Shown here: positions 43,635-53,792 of the stretch, in pieces
Layout of the letters: each line of letters opens with the position of its first letter
Numbering within the stretch: the first letter of the stretch is position 1
Source of the DNA: Volvox africanus
Taxonomy: Eukaryota > Chlorophyta > Chlorophyceae > Chlamydomonadales > Volvocaceae
Direction: 5' to 3'
Assembly (NCBI GenBank): GCA_030268105.1
Contig: BSDZ01000112.1
Location: forward strand, 1,631,501-1,695,500
Length of the DNA: 64,000 nt
Made by a program: the position numbers and the translations under genes
Notes under the pieces: model-generated
Databases searched by the model: none
Told to the model about the DNA's origin: nothing
Seen by the model: the letters and a program-made list of their open reading frames with translations, nothing else

Positions 43635-44651
43635 GCCAAGGTCTGGACGCGTGCTGACTGCCAGGTAGTTGAGCTCGCCAATGAGTGCTCTGTACGGTGT
43701 CGGATCCTCCAACAGCTCGGTGTCTTTGTCCAGGTGAAGTTTTGCGCCCACAGCTATGGGGATGGCTCTGGGTTTAACCTCGATCATGCCATGCTTATGC
43801 AGGATGCGTTCCACATAGCTGGATTGTGATAGCGTGATCTCTCCATTGGGCTGCCGTCGAACTTCCATGCCCAGAAATACCTCAATGCGGCCAAGATCTC
43901 TCACCTTGAATAGTTTGCTGATTTCTGCCTTGAGATTTCGGATCAGCTCGGGGTCTTTAGCCGCAATGCACATGTCGTCCACGTGGACCAGCACGAACAC
44001 GTCTCCTTTGTTGTTGTTTGCTCTCACGAACATCGCTTGGTCGGATTTAGATGTGGTGAGTCCGATTTCAGCAAATTTGGTGCACAGTTTGTCGTACCAG
44101 CAGCGGGATGCTTGGCGGAGGCCATATATCGACTTGAGTAGACGGCAGGCAGCTCCTGGGGTCGGCAGGTCGTATCCCGGTGGTGGTTTCATCCAGATTT
44201 CTTCTTTGAGGTCGCCGTTCAAAAATGCCGTGGAGACATCTAGTTGGTGTACGTCGAAGTCCCTTGCGGCGGCGATGGCCAGGATGGCCCGGAATGATGA
44301 GCCTCGTGATGTAGGTGCAAACAGTTCTCCAAAATCCACCCCCTCGCGTTGTGCGAAGCCCTTCACAACCAGACGCGCCTTGTATCTATCGATTGAGCCA
44401 TCAGGGCATGTCTTGACTTTGTAGACCCAGCGGCAGGGTAGGACGTTTGTGCCAGGCAGTGGAATGCCAATTTCCCATGTGCCGTTGGTCATGTGGGCAA
44501 TTATCTCGTCGTTCATCGCTTGTTGCCACTTGATGCGGTGAGGGCCTCTGATCGCGTCATGGTGTTCTCTGATCGCGTCATTTGGGTTCTTGTATTCTGG
44601 CGGCCATGTTGATACGCGCTGCCACCGATCTTTGAGTGCGCCACCACTCAC
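43491..44651 (-). pseudogene. pol: copia1 R3, RT part after a frameshift
   Basis: RT domain of the copy that retains integrase, ending at TRPDLG and running 43 codons into the next LTR. It is separated from the integrase frame by a 13-bp duplication near 44555-44580 (CTGATCGCGTCAT occurs twice), which shifts the frame. Distinctive residues: RLVVKGF and YDLPTPG. Confidence 0.85.
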
Positions 44652-45888
44652 ATGGGCGCTTTCGCACGCGGATGGGGTAGCGGTTGGCTAACCTCGTGTT
44701 GTCCTCATCCATGTCTTCTTCTGTTGCCATGTCTTCAATGTCGGAGTCGTCGGTGTCCTCAGGTTGTATTGGGTCTTGCCTTGGTTGGCTTCCCGATGGG
44801 CCCGCTCCATCGTTGACGGCTCCTGTTCCCGCTGTATTTGGATAGCTTTGCGCTGTGCGTGTTACGGGAGGTGGTGGTTGAGGTGGACTTGGCTCGTGGC
44901 CATCGCCATTGTGTGCATTGGTGGACATAGGGACAGCTCTCGGTCGTGGCTCTGGGTCGTCCATGTCGGAATCGGAGTCAGTTTCAGCATTGTCACGGTT
45001 GTCGTCCGAGGGTTTGTATGGTTCGTGCGTGGCCTGTTGTTCATCGAATACAACATCGCTGTGTCTTGATACTGACCCGTCCGGGAATAATATCCGGTAG
45101 CTGCCCCCATCGCCATATCCCACCATTATACCTCGTCGACTCACGGGATCCAGTTTGTTGCGCTTTGCCTTGGGCACGTGGACATAAGCCGTGCAGCCAA
45201 AAACGCGCAAATGATCGACCTCTGGAACCTTTCCAGTGAAGAGCTCGTACGGGGTACGGGAGATACCATCTGCTGGGGATATATTGTGTAGGTAGTTGGC
45301 TGTGGCTGCCGCCTCAGCCCACATTTTTTGAGGGAGTTTGGATTCCAGCAATAGGGCGCGCATCTTTTCCAGCAGGGTCCGGTTTAATCGCTCTGCAGCG
45401 TCATTTTGTTCAGGGGTGTATCCAACTGTTGGCCCATGCCTGATCCCTCGGGAAGCAAAGATGGCTTGTAGTTGGGAATTGACGAATTCTCCTCCTCTGT
45501 CGGACCGCATCTCCCACGTCTTATGTCCACACATGTTCTCCAGCTGATTTATCATCGTTACCAGCTTGTCCTTAACCGCCTCCTTGGTGTTGGTGAATGC
45601 AACTGCTGAAAACTTTGTGCAGTCATCCATCAGGACAGTCATGTACCGTGACCCATTTGGGGTGTTGTCCGGCATGGGGCCGCAGACGTCCACATGGATG
45701 AGCTCCATTGGTCTATCAGATTTGTGCCCCGTGGATTTGTGGGTTCCGCGCGTTTGCCGTGATAAAACACAAGTCTCGCACTTGGCGGGGGTGACCTTCT
45801 GTTGTGGTACATCGTGGACGCCTATCACCATTCCGTGCCTGATTAGCTTCTGCAGACCTCCGAGTCCAATGTGCCCAAAGCGTCGGTG
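44578..45888 (-). pseudogene. pol: copia1 R3 integrase
   Basis: Only copia1 integrase in the window. The zinc region HRRFGHIGLGGLQKL...CETCVLSRQ follows a premature UAG at 45889-45891, where the family has Trp (LWHRRFGH-type motif). The core has the D,D35E residues in HVDVCGP, RSDRGGEF and DAAERLNRT, then PYELFTGKVPEVDHL, the site where other copies are joined to the LTR. An acidic/proline linker follows. One nonsense codon and one 13-bp frameshift disable the polyprotein. Confidence 0.88.
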
Positions 45889-46413
45889 CTACAGGCCTTC
45901 GCTTTGGCTTGACAGCTTGGCGTGGGCAGCACCGGCAAAGCTGAAATGTGCGTCGTTAGGTTGACCGACGTCACACTCCAACCTATATAAATTACCTTCT
46001 CGTCGGCCTGCAATGATGATGTTTCCATAACGTTTTACGTAGACCATATGCTTGGTGAACATGATTTCCCCTTCATCGGATCTGTCGTTGATAGACGAGA
46101 CAGATAGGACTTTGACGCAGCTGTGTGGCACCACGTAAACGTTGTTGATGGTGATTTTGGTGTCGGGGTAGAGTGTGGACACCAGTATGAGGGTGCCTAC
46201 CGTGATAGGTTGAATGGTTTCCCCACCCATGCTCATGATATCAAAACGTTCCCGTCGGCTTATTCCGACCACGTTGGTTAGCTCCCGTTCGTCGTACGTG
46301 ATGTGGTGAGATGCGCCGGAGTCCACGTACCACCCTTGTAATTTGTCGTATTGGGATCCCACGAATGCGCAGTTCTCTGGTTGATTGGATCGTTTGCAAA
46401 TCGGAGGAAGCAA
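45889..46413 (-). pseudogene. gag-pol: copia1 R3 Gag C-terminus and protease
   Basis: 174-codon frame containing the copia protease motif WYVDSGASHHIT. It begins in a truncated Gag C-terminal region (about 46440) and ends at the UAG in the integrase zinc motif. The Gag zinc knuckle expected just upstream is missing because copia2's LTR-like sequence begins there. Confidence 0.85.
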
Positions 46414-46447
46414 AAAACGCTGGACAAGGGAGCAGCCGTGGCGGGTG

Positions 46448-46785
46448 TTAAGGAGATAGAGGAAGTATACCGCTGCAATGATGTATTACAGTAGTCAGAA
46501 GAGGTTAGAAGTATAAGACACTAGACGATTGCTAGCTGTTGGGTGACTATTGCAGAGCTCAGGTACCCTTAAATACTAGTTCTGATGGCTTCTGATCAAC
46601 CACTCCCTGGAGCACTGCAGTATGCAGCTCTCTACCATTGGGTAGTTGCCCAGCACCTACCACCAGCAACTTCCTACCACTTGGCGGCTGCTCAGCACCT
46701 ATCACCTTGCACACTGCAACTGCCTGTCACAACTGCCGCCCTGCAACTGCTAGATAGGTAACTGTGACGGTTTGCACCGTCCACA
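46448..46785 (-). repeat. Probable copia2 3' LTR
   Basis: Begins TGTGGACGGT just after the PPT and includes a perfect hairpin GACGGT-GCAA-ACCGTC at its start and a TATTTAAG box near 46570. The far end is uncertain; CTTAACA (about 46448) would give TGT...ACA ends. It then joins copia1 Gag. Confidence 0.6.
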
Positions 46786-46787
46786 AC

Positions 46788-47140
46788 TTAAAACGCCCCC
46801 TCGGTGCAAACCTCCACTAGGCCCATAGAGGCACGGCACCACTCAAACTTAGCTTCACCTAAAGCCTTTGTCATCACATCAGCCACCATCTTCTCCGTGG
46901 GACAGTACCTTAGCTCAACCTCCCCACTAGCGACCCGCTCTCTGACGAAATGATGCACCACATTAATGTGTTTTGACCGTTGGGACGTCATAGGGTTGTT
47001 GCTGATATTCATCGCCCCCTGGGAATCAACCTTGATAATCATTGGAGAAGTACCACCGAGCTTCAGATCATCAGCTAGTTTTGACAGCCACGCACCGCAC
47101 TTGAAAGAGCTTGATACTCTGCCTCCACTGACGATACTGC
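46788..47140 (-). pseudogene. pol: copia2 RNase H C-terminus
   Basis: Motifs VEAEYQALSSA, DSQGAMNISNNP, SKHINVVHHFVRE and VADVMTKALGEAKFEWC identify the end of a Copia RNase H. A frameshift lies between AVRG and AWLSKLADDL near 47075. The last codons (EGAF*) overlap the polypurine tract, and the stop is 2 nt from the LTR. Confidence 0.85.
46794..46802 (-). promoter_or_regulatory. Polypurine tract, copia2
   Basis: GAGGGGGCG on the minus strand, inside the final codons of the RNase H frame and next to the LTR. Confidence 0.65.
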
Positions 47141-47247
47141 CACGGTGTTGTGCTACGATTAGTTTCCCGCCGATGTGTAGGTCGATGTGATCCTACAAGG
47201 CGAAGTGCTATTGTGATGAACACATTGCATATGAATGAATCTGCATG

Positions 47248-47275
47248 ATATAAATGTATTCGTGTACATTTATAT
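47248..47275 (+). promoter_or_regulatory. TATA-like box within an 11-bp inverted repeat
   Basis: ATATAAATGTA (47248-47258) and TACATTTATAT (47265-47275) are perfect inverted arms around a 6-nt spacer; TATAAATG at 47249 is the best TATA candidate in the LTR. The same element occurs in every full LTR here. Confidence 0.5.
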
Positions 47276-47390
47276 ATGCATTTGGCATGTTGTCATTATC
47301 CATCGCGACATCGCATCATGGCAAATCCGCCTAGCATGCATGAAAACCCAAAGCATTGAAGTGCGCATTATGCTCGTGCTACGAAACGAT

Positions 47391-47419
47391 AAGTAATATT
47401 ATCTGATATAATATTACTT
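47391..47419 (+). promoter_or_regulatory. AT-rich 12-bp hairpin in the LTR
   Basis: AAGTAATATTAT and ATAATATTACTT form perfect arms around CTGAT. It is retained in all full-length LTRs here except for loop changes and one arm substitution in copy E. Function unknown; it could be a cruciform, an RNA hairpin or a processing signal. Confidence 0.55.
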
Positions 47420-47971
47420 CATTAAAGCACACGTTGAGAGCGCCGCACTCGTCGTGATACATGCCCTGCAACCGGATATCGTTATCCGGACCCTTGCATC
47501 ATGCGAATGCCGGAAAGGCTTATACGTTGTTATGCGTAGACATCGCCTATACGCAGTAGGGTTGTCACATCTAGGATCGGCCTCCTGATGTGAATCGTAC
47601 GGCATTGCGATGCTGCGAGTATAACAGATGCGAGGACGGCTAAGCAAGATAAGACATTCGATACCGGAGAACACTTGTGTGTTCTACATTACTATTACTA
47701 TACGATACTCTACTTAGCCCGAGCTAAGCCTGAACTTCGCTAATCACCGCCGCGTGATGATTGCTTGCCTCCGGCGCTGACGGCGATTTCGTCCATTGCA
47801 TCGTTCCGATCTGTAAGACTGTAAGTTATATCTCTCTTCGTCTTGAAGTCTTCCGCTGTCTCTGTTTGCTCTTGCTTGCCTTGCTGTACTTGCAAGTGCT
47901 CGCGCATCGGTGTCAAAGTCTCCAGACGTGCAGATACTTATGAGCAAACGCGAACGAGAGGTACAACAAAT

Positions 47972-47986
47972 TGGTATCGAGACAGG
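47972..47986 (+). promoter_or_regulatory. Primer binding site, Gypsy D
   Basis: TGGTATCGAGACAGG starting 3 nt after the LTR. Confidence 0.8.
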
Positions 47987-48035
47987 TTCGTTGCCTAACT
48001 GTCTCTCTTTGTCTAATCGGAAGTAGGCTCTTTCT

Positions 48036-48131
48036 ATGGCAAGTTCCAGCGACGAACCACGAGGACCGCTAGATACTTTGGCCGAAGACCTAGGCCGCGC
48101 CGTTTTGGACGCCGCCGCTTCCGGTTTGTAA
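48036..48131 (+). CDS. Leader small ORF of Gypsy D (31 codons), possible exon 1
   Basis: First ATG after the PBS; MASSSDEPRGPLDTLAED..., ending ASGL*. If a GT-AG intron at 48128-48204 (77 nt) is removed, the frame joins ORF0 without a stop. Splicing is inferred from sequence only. Confidence 0.4.
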   Translation: MASSSDEPRGPLDTLAEDLGRAVLDAAASGL

Positions 48132-48214
48132 TTGTTTAATTGCTTTTGCTTAGATTGCTGCACTTGTTGTGTAAGTGTACGCTCTGAGTCGCAGGTAATC
48201 TCAGTGCACCGGCA

Positions 48215-48475
48215 TTGCTTGCCGCGGCGACTGAGACTGGCGTTCGTCCGGACCAGTTGGCGACTCTCATTGCCCAAACCACGGAGATCAGGACTCAGCT
48301 GGGCAATTACTTGCTGAGTTTGCTGAATCTTCTCAAGAGTACTGTCGGTAGGCTCACCGAATCGCTTTGTACTCGTGCCTTTTGCGGTAGAAGTCGGCTT
48401 CTATTACGCAAACCTAGGGTATCGTTTCGTGCTTCATGTCCGCGGAACACGGCGATACGCCACACACTAGCCTAG
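48215..48475 (+). pseudogene. ORF0 of Gypsy D, frameshifted
   Basis: Shares LAAATETGVRPDQL and the helix GNYLLSLLNLLKSTV with the other copies, but an extra T (GCCTTTTGCGG versus GCCTTTGC) near 48380 changes the frame, so the conserved C-terminus (FYYAKLGYRFVLHV in A) is lost. Confidence 0.5.
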
Positions 48476-49671
48476 CTAGCCAACCCGACTTTGTTGTGGC
48501 TGCTAGAGCACCGGATAGAGGTCTTGAGACTGTTGGCGTGCGAGCCACTCAAGAGCCCCTTTTCCTTCAGACCCCTGCTCACTTAATTGTGCCGCATTCA
48601 GCAGTGAACACGAATATGGACAACACTGCTGGACCAAGGGTTCTGCCATTACCTCAAGCTCGAGGGCATGATGACATCCCTGAGGTGATGAGATTGTCGA
48701 TTCCCGTTCCTAGGCTCAATATTTCGCTGACCGACAAGACACCAGGGCATAGCATAGCCGATGCAACTCGTGCGTACGTGCGTGACACTAAAAAGTATCT
48801 CCAGGCTGTTCATGGTGGCGATAACGACTGTATCAGGTGTCTCTTCGTTGGCAACACCCTCGAGGGCGCAGCGAAGGACTGGTACCGCAATTGGACCAAC
48901 GCCCGGGGCAACTATACTTTTGACGAGTTGGTCGCCGCTTTACTCGCACGATTCGCTACTGAGGTTCAAGCACGCGATGTGGAAGCTCGTAACGTTTTGG
49001 CAGCCGGTAGCTACCACATGCGTCGGGATGAAAATGTACCTGCGTACCAGTCACGCTTCGAAGCACTTGTGACTCCCATTGCTGACCTCACCGAATCTGA
49101 GCGTGTCTTTTGGTTTAGGCGAGGCCTGACGAAACTTTTGGCTAAATGGTGCGCCACTGACTTGGTTGGAGCGCAGATCAAGTCGTATGACGCGTTGGTC
49201 GCTTTTGCTAAGGGCGCGGAGGTACGACTCCTTGCCGGCGAGGAAGAAGTCAAGTCTGCCCCTCGTGCAAATGCCGTGCAAGTGCAGGATCCGCTTGGGG
49301 AAGCTGTAGCTCTCGACCAGGACCTCGGCGCGACCCGCCCCACGCCTACTGCCGCGACGCGACGTAGCAACGGGCAACGCAAGGCGCGCGGGGGCGCTAG
49401 CTCGGGTGTCCGTGGCACAGGAGGAGCAGGTCCGAGCTCGGACCCAGCTAGGAACAGGAAGCGTGGTGGTGCGCCGTCGTCGGCAGCCGCACAGCGTTCC
49501 GACCCCAACACGAAGCGTACTCGTACGGACGACACATTTATGCCAAAATGGAATTGCAATCGTTCCGAATTCGAGCGTCGAAAATTGGCCAACGTTTGTC
49601 TACGGTGTGCGGAGAACCATTCCACGAAGGATTGCCCTCTAATGCCGCCGTTTGTACCTCAGCCGAAATAG
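48436..49671 (+). CDS. gag: Gypsy D Gag
   Basis: 411 residues. Capsid domain about 105-260 (W149, YQSRFEA near 204), basic RG-rich linker 300-365, zinc knuckle C388-X2-C391-X3-H395-X4-C400. The start MSAEHGDTPH was chosen as the first ATG of the frame and is conserved in all copies. It ends AAA UAG GGG with Pol continuing in the same frame. Structural protein of the particle. Confidence 0.95.
   Translation: MSAEHGDTPHTSLASQPDFVVAARAPDRGLETVGVRATQEPLFLQTPAHLIVPHSAVNTNMDNTAGPRVLPLPQARGHDDIPEVMRLSIPVPRLNISLTDKTPGHSIADATRAYVRDTKKYLQAVHGGDNDCIRCLFVGNTLEGAAKDWYRNWTNARGNYTFDELVAALLARFATEVQARDVEARNVLAAGSYHMRRDENVPAYQSRFEALVTPIADLTESERVFWFRRGLTKLLAKWCATDLVGAQIKSYDALVAFAKGAEVRLLAGEEEVKSAPRANAVQVQDPLGEAVALDQDLGATRPTPTAATRRSNGQRKARGGASSGVRGTGGAGPSSDPARNRKRGGAPSSAAAQRSDPNTKRTRTDDTFMPKWNCNRSEFERRKLANVCLRCAENHSTKDCPLMPPFVPQPK
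49669..49671 (+). other. In-frame UAG between gag and pol
   Basis: Single amber codon (AAA TAG GGG CTT) separating two long frames in the same phase; also present in A, B and E. Confidence 0.9.
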
Positions 49672-52600
49672 GGGCTTGCCCGGGTTCCTGTGGAGGGGGC
49701 TCTACCTGGGTTTTCTGAACTAACGCGTGGTCGGTGGTCATCCTTACGGCCAGCCGTTAAGGCATTGTTGCCTTGTGTACTTGGACACATCGAGCGAGTC
49801 ATTGCGCGACGCATCACGCTTGACGGACGCACGGGACTTCTCTGCTTCGACCCGTTGTGTAATTTGTTTACACCTCGCCGTCCCCTGGCGTCTATCGATC
49901 TGTCTAACCACGTGGTTTTGTTCATCCCCTTGTCTCTGCGTGAGATGTCGGAACAGTTGGCCATATACAGGAGGTGTAGGCGTCAATATCCAGGCACCGC
50001 CGCATGTGTTTTACTCCCCGCTTTCTGTCGGCGCAAGGCAGAGGCATCGTTAAGGGGTATGCGGCATGTCCACCGGTTCGAGCCGGGCACCGTTTTGTTT
50101 AATGGTGTGGATCGGGAGGGTACGCTGGCTCCGTGGCCAAGCACATCCTACTCGGTTGACGTTTGGTACGAAGCTCCTGATGGGGGTGCCGTTGGTTACG
50201 GACCCGCCTTAAGTGCACTGACGTTGTCTGCTGGGCAGTCGCTCGTAGATAACCGTGTCCCTGTGGTTCAGATCGGTTTGAATGGCCGTACTCTGAAGGC
50301 ACTTGTTGACACCGGTGCCAGCGACGACTTCATCTCTGTCGCAGAGGTGAATGCGCTGGGGTTGTCCCCAGAGTCGTCTGATTGTCCACAGGTTACCCTT
50401 GCTGACGGGGGTAAGCATCCCATCGTGGGCAGGATTACCCTTAGCCTATCGATAGGCCCTTTGCGTGTTGTGACCCGGCCGTACGTGCTGCAGGGCTTAG
50501 CAGAGACTGCACCGTACATAATGGGGTCGTCGACATTACGACAGTACCGCGCGCGCATCGACATGGAGACCGCAACCCTGCATATGTGCAAGGGTACTCT
50601 GTCGATTAAGGTACCTTTCCTGTCGTTCGAACATGTCACACCAAAGGAGGGTGAAGCTGAGGCGGTGCCTATGGTTAATTTTGCTGTGACCGCAATGGCC
50701 GCGCGAATCGAACCAGAGCTAGTCGGGCGTAAGGAGGCCGTCCGTTTGTTACGGAAGGGTGCCCACGGACTGCTTTTAAGGCCGCGGGTGAGCTGTTGTG
50801 TCACCACCGCGCAGATTTCTGCGGATCCTGAGGTTGAGGCCCTACTGTCGCAGTATGAGGACGTCTTTAAAGATATCCCTGGCCTACCACCTATGCGTCC
50901 TGTTGATCACACAATCCCTCTCATGCCTGGAGCGCAGCCTACGGCCTGGCCAATGTACAGGTTGAGTCCATTGGAACTGGACGAGGTGAAGCGCCAGGTG
51001 ACGGATTTGCTCGCGAAGGGTATGATACGCCCCAGCACATCCCCGTTTTCTGCACCGATTTTGTTTGTCGGTAAGAAGGATGGGACCTTGCGCATGTGCA
51101 TTGATTACCGGGGGTTAAATGCGAATACGGTGAAAAATCGCTACCCTTTGCCACGCGTTGACGACCTGTTGGATAAGCTGAAGGGCTCGGCTTATTTTTC
51201 CTCAATTGACTTACAACAGGGCTACAATCAGATTCGCATCGCTGCCTCTGATATCCCGAAAACCGCTTTTCGGACGCCCTTCGGTCACTTTGAGTATACG
51301 GTCCTATCGTTTGGTTTGACTAATGCCCCTGCGACGTTTCAGGCGGTTATGGACCGAATGTTTAGGCCGTTTATCGACAGGTTCGTTGTTTGCTACCTGG
51401 ATGACATCTTGGTATATTCTAAGACGCGCGAGGAGCACTTGGAGCATCTGCGGCTCGTGCTCGACGTTATGAGGCGGGAGCAATTGTTTGCTAAACGCGC
51501 CAAATGCTTTTGGGCGCAGCCTCAGGTGGAATATTTGGGCCACATTGTGTCGGCCACCGGTGTGAAGATGGACCCGCGGAAGGTCGCCGTGGTTCACGAT
51601 TGGCCCGCGCCTCAGAACCTCACGGAGCTGCGTAAGTTCCTTGGCTTGACCAATTATTTCCGAAAGTTCATTGAAAAATATTCCATCATTGCGGCTCTGC
51701 TTACTAACTTAACTCGCAAAGGCGTTTTCGTTTCGCTTGAGTCGTGGACGTCGCAATGCCAGCGGGCATTCGAAGAGCTCAAACGAATCGTTGCCGAAGA
51801 TGTCACCCTTGCATTCCCTGATTACTCGTTGCCATTTCGTGTTGAGGTAGTGTCTGATGCCTCAATATTTGGAAGCGGCGCTGTATTGTTACAGGAAGGG
51901 CGACCGATCGCCTTCACGAGTAAGAAGTTTTCTGGTGCGGAGATTCGCTACACCACCGGGGAACAGGAGCTTCTGGCCGTGCTGCATGCTTTAAAGGAAT
52001 GGCGCTGTTACCTCGAGGGACGCCCGTTTACTTTAAAGACTGACCACAAGCCCCTAACGTTTTTGCAAAGCGTTCCAACGTTGAACCGCCGTCAAGCTAG
52101 GTGGATGGAATATCTAGCTAGGTTCAACTGCACCTGGGAGTATATTTCTGGTAAATTGAATATTGCCGATGCTCTCAGTCGACATCCGTCGCTACACGCT
52201 GCAATTTTGGCAGCGCCCGTCGTGCGGCCGCGTAGCGAGGAGGTACCGATCGCGACGGACCTCGCGGAGCGGTTGAAGGTTGCCTACAACGCAGACGCCT
52301 GGTTCGCGGACCCGGCTAATGTAGAAAACCTTCGCAAGCAGAATGGCCTTTGGCTACGGACGGAGGGTGCAGCTACGCAAATCGTCGTTCCGAACGACGA
52401 CGCGCTACGCTACGACATCCTTGCGCGGTTCCACGAGGACCCGTTAGCAGGACACCCTGGTAGCAAGCGATTGATCGACTTGGTGCAACGTTCCTTTTGG
52501 TGGCCTCGTTTGGCTAAGGATGCGGCGAACTTCGTCCAGACATGCAGTCTGTGCCAGCGCAATAAGGCTTTGTCCGGTAAGGGCCATGGGTTGTTGCAAC

Positions 52601-53733
52601 CGTTGCCTGTCCCGGATGCGCCTTGGGAAAGTGTTTCCATGGACTTCGTAGCCGCGCTGCCCAAAACTGAGGGGGGATACGATGCGGTGTTCATAATGGT
52701 CGATCGTCTGACTAAGATGGTTCACCTAGCACCATGCACATCGTCCTGCACGGCTGAGCAAACCGCACGATTGTTTTTCGACAATGTGGTTCGGTTACAC
52801 GGGGTTCCCAAAAATGTGATTTCGGACCGCGGTGGACAGTTCACGTCTAAGTTTTGGGAAGCGCTCTGCAAACTAGTTGGCATGCGCGTCAACCTGAGCA
52901 CGGCGTATCACCCGCAGACCGATGGTCAAACCGAACGCACAAACCGCACGTTGGGTGATATGTTGCGCAATTATGCTGGTCGCACACCACTTGTTTGGGA
53001 TACATATTTGACTGCGGCAGAATTCGCGCTTAACAACGCTGTTAACCGCTCTACAGGCAAAAGTCCGTTCTTTCTTAACTACGGATTTCATCCCGCGCTA
53101 CCCGTGTGGCGTGAGTTGGAAGTGAACGTGCCTGCTGCTAAACTTTTTGCCAAGTCTTTTATGTCCCGAATCACAGACGCGAAGTCGTGTTTGGACGCGG
53201 CGCAGCAACGAACGACAGAATACTACAACAAATCCAAGCAGGATGTGACGTTTTCGGAAGGGCAACTCGTGTTGCTAAGCACCAAGAACTTGCGTTCCTT
53301 GGCCGACGGATCCCGAAAACTCTTACCCCGCTGGATTGGTCCGTATCCTGTCATGCGCATGGTTGGGAATGTGGCTGTGGAGCTTGCATTGCCCGCTGAT
53401 ATGACCATTCACCCCACGTTTCACGTATCGCTTGTTCGTCTATATCGTGGTACGGAACCCGTCCCTGAGCCTGCTAACGCCCCCACAGCGATCGAACCAG
53501 TTCCCGAGACCTGGATCGCTGGTAAACAGAAGTTTTACGATGTGGAGCGGGTGTTAGATTATCGCGCGCGTCGTGTGGGCCGACACCGACGTAAGCGGAC
53601 AGTACACGAGTACTTGGTTAAGTGGACAGGGTATACCGACGAGCACAACTCATGGGAACCGGCACGCAACTTCTCGCAGGACATGAAGCCCCTGCTCGAA
53701 GAAGCCCGCAAACGTGCCACGCAAGCCCAATGA
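49672..53733 (+). CDS. pol: Gypsy D Pol
   Basis: Open for about 1,353 codons after the UAG. Numbered from the GTG at 49690: N-terminal region 1-190 with no recognised domain; protease D207-T-G; RT with [10 protein letters not shown] 503-512 and YLDD 569-572; RNase H with D723, E758 and D785; integrase zinc residues H915, H922, C952 and C955 and catalytic D985, D1046, E1082 (35-residue spacing); GPY at 1217-1219; chromodomain about 1281-1342. Makes the enzymes for cDNA synthesis and integration. The first ATG is about 80 codons into this numbering, so it likely depends on readthrough of the gag UAG. No lesion seen. Confidence 0.95.
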   Translation, partial: GLARVPVEGALPGFSELTRGRWSSLRPAVKALLPCVLGHIERVIARRITLDGRTGLLCFDPLCNLFTPRRPLASIDLSNHVVLFIPLSLREMSEQLAIYRRCRRQYPGTAACVLLPAFCRRKAEASLRGMRHVHRFEPGTVLFNGVDREGTLAPWPSTSYSVDVWYEAPDGGAVGYGPALSALTLSAGQSLVDNRVPVVQIGLNGRTLKALVDTGASDDFISVAEVNALGLSPESSDCPQVTLADGGKHPIVGRITLSLSIGPLRVVTRPYVLQGLAETAPYIMGSSTLRQYRARIDMETATLHMCKGTLSIKVPFLSFEHVTPKEGEAEAVPMVNFAVTAMAARIEPELVGRKEAVRLLRKGAHGLLLRPRVSCCVTTAQISADPEVEALLSQYEDVFKDIPGLPPMRPVDHTIPLMPGAQPTAWPMYRLSPLELDEVKRQVTDLLAKGMIRPSTSPFSAPILFVGKKDGTLRMCIDYRGLNANTVKNRYPLPRVDDLLDKLKGSAYFSSIDLQQGYNQIRIAASDIPKTAFRTPFGHFEYTVLSFGLTNAPATFQAVMDRMFRPFIDRFVVCYLDDILVYSKTREEHLEHLRLVLDVMRREQLFAKRAKCFWAQPQVEYLGHIVSATGVKMDPRKVAVVHDWPAPQNLTELRKFLGLTNYFRKFIEKYSIIAALLTNLTRKGVFVSLESWTSQCQRAFEELKRIVAEDVTLAFPDYSLPFRVEVVSDASIFGSGAVLLQEGRPIAFTSKKFSGAEIRYTTGEQELLAVLHALKEWRCYLEGRPFTLKTDHKPLTFLQSVPTLNRRQARWMEYLARFNCTWEYISGKLNIADALSRHPSLHAAILAAPVVRPRSEEVPIATDLAERLKVAYNADAWFADPANVENLRKQNGLWLRTEGAATQIVVPNDDALRYDILARFHEDPLAGHPGSKRLIDLVQRSFWWPRLAKDAANFVQTCSLCQRNKALSGKGHGLLQPLPVPDAPWESVSMDFVAALPKTEGGYDAVFIMVDRLTKMVHLAPCTSSCTAEQTARLFFDNVVRLHGVPKNVISDRGGQFTSKFWEALCKLVGMRVNLSTAYHPQTDGQTERTNRTLGDMLRNYAGRTPLVWDTYLTAAEFALNNAVNRSTGKSPFFLNYGFHPALPVWRELEVNVPAAKLFAKSFMSRITDAKSCLDAAQQRTTEYYNKSKQDVTFSEGQLVLLSTKNLRSLADGSRKLLPRWIGPYPVMRMVGNVAVELALPADMTIHPTFHVSLVRLYRGTEPVPEPANAPTAIEPVPETWIAGKQKFYDVERVLDYRARRVGRHRRKRTVHEYLVKWTGYTDEHNSWEPARNFSQDMKPLLEEARKRATQAQ

Positions 53734-53777
53734 CCCTTGCAGTCGATGCTGTATGAAGCAGCGAGGACGCTGCATAC

Positions 53778-53792
53778 GGGAGGGGGGATAAT
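53778..53792 (+). promoter_or_regulatory. Polypurine tract, Gypsy D
   Basis: GGGAGGGGGGATAAT ends exactly at the 3' LTR. Confidence 0.88.

Larger units (their letters stand above)
38410..45236 (-). repeat. Right arm of the large inverted repeat
   Basis: R1-LTR-R2-LTR-R3, inverted relative to 30750-37600, with about 0.8 kb between the arms. Beyond 45236 the arms differ: the right continues into copia1 integrase and the left into another LTR. Confidence 0.85.
38405..46440 (-). mobile_element. copia1/Gypsy-LTR repeat, right (inverted) arm
   Basis: Minus-strand counterpart of the left array: copia1 (3'-truncated) - LTR - copia1 - LTR - copia1 with protease and integrase. Junctions are the same as on the left (CTCTTCACTGG and GACCTTGGC sides), so both arms derive from one ancestral recombinant. 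Confidence 0.9.
47146..47968 (+). repeat. Gypsy D 5' LTR
   Basis: 823-bp LTR, TGTTGTGCTACG...GAGGTACAACA. Contains a TATAAATG box, several perfect hairpins and TG/CA ends. Confidence 0.95.

Noticed and set aside
47391..47419. TAATATTAC, the nonanucleotide of geminivirus/CRESS replication origins, in the LTR hairpin
   Set aside because: It lies in the stem, not the loop, arises from an AT-rich palindrome, and no Rep gene is present.
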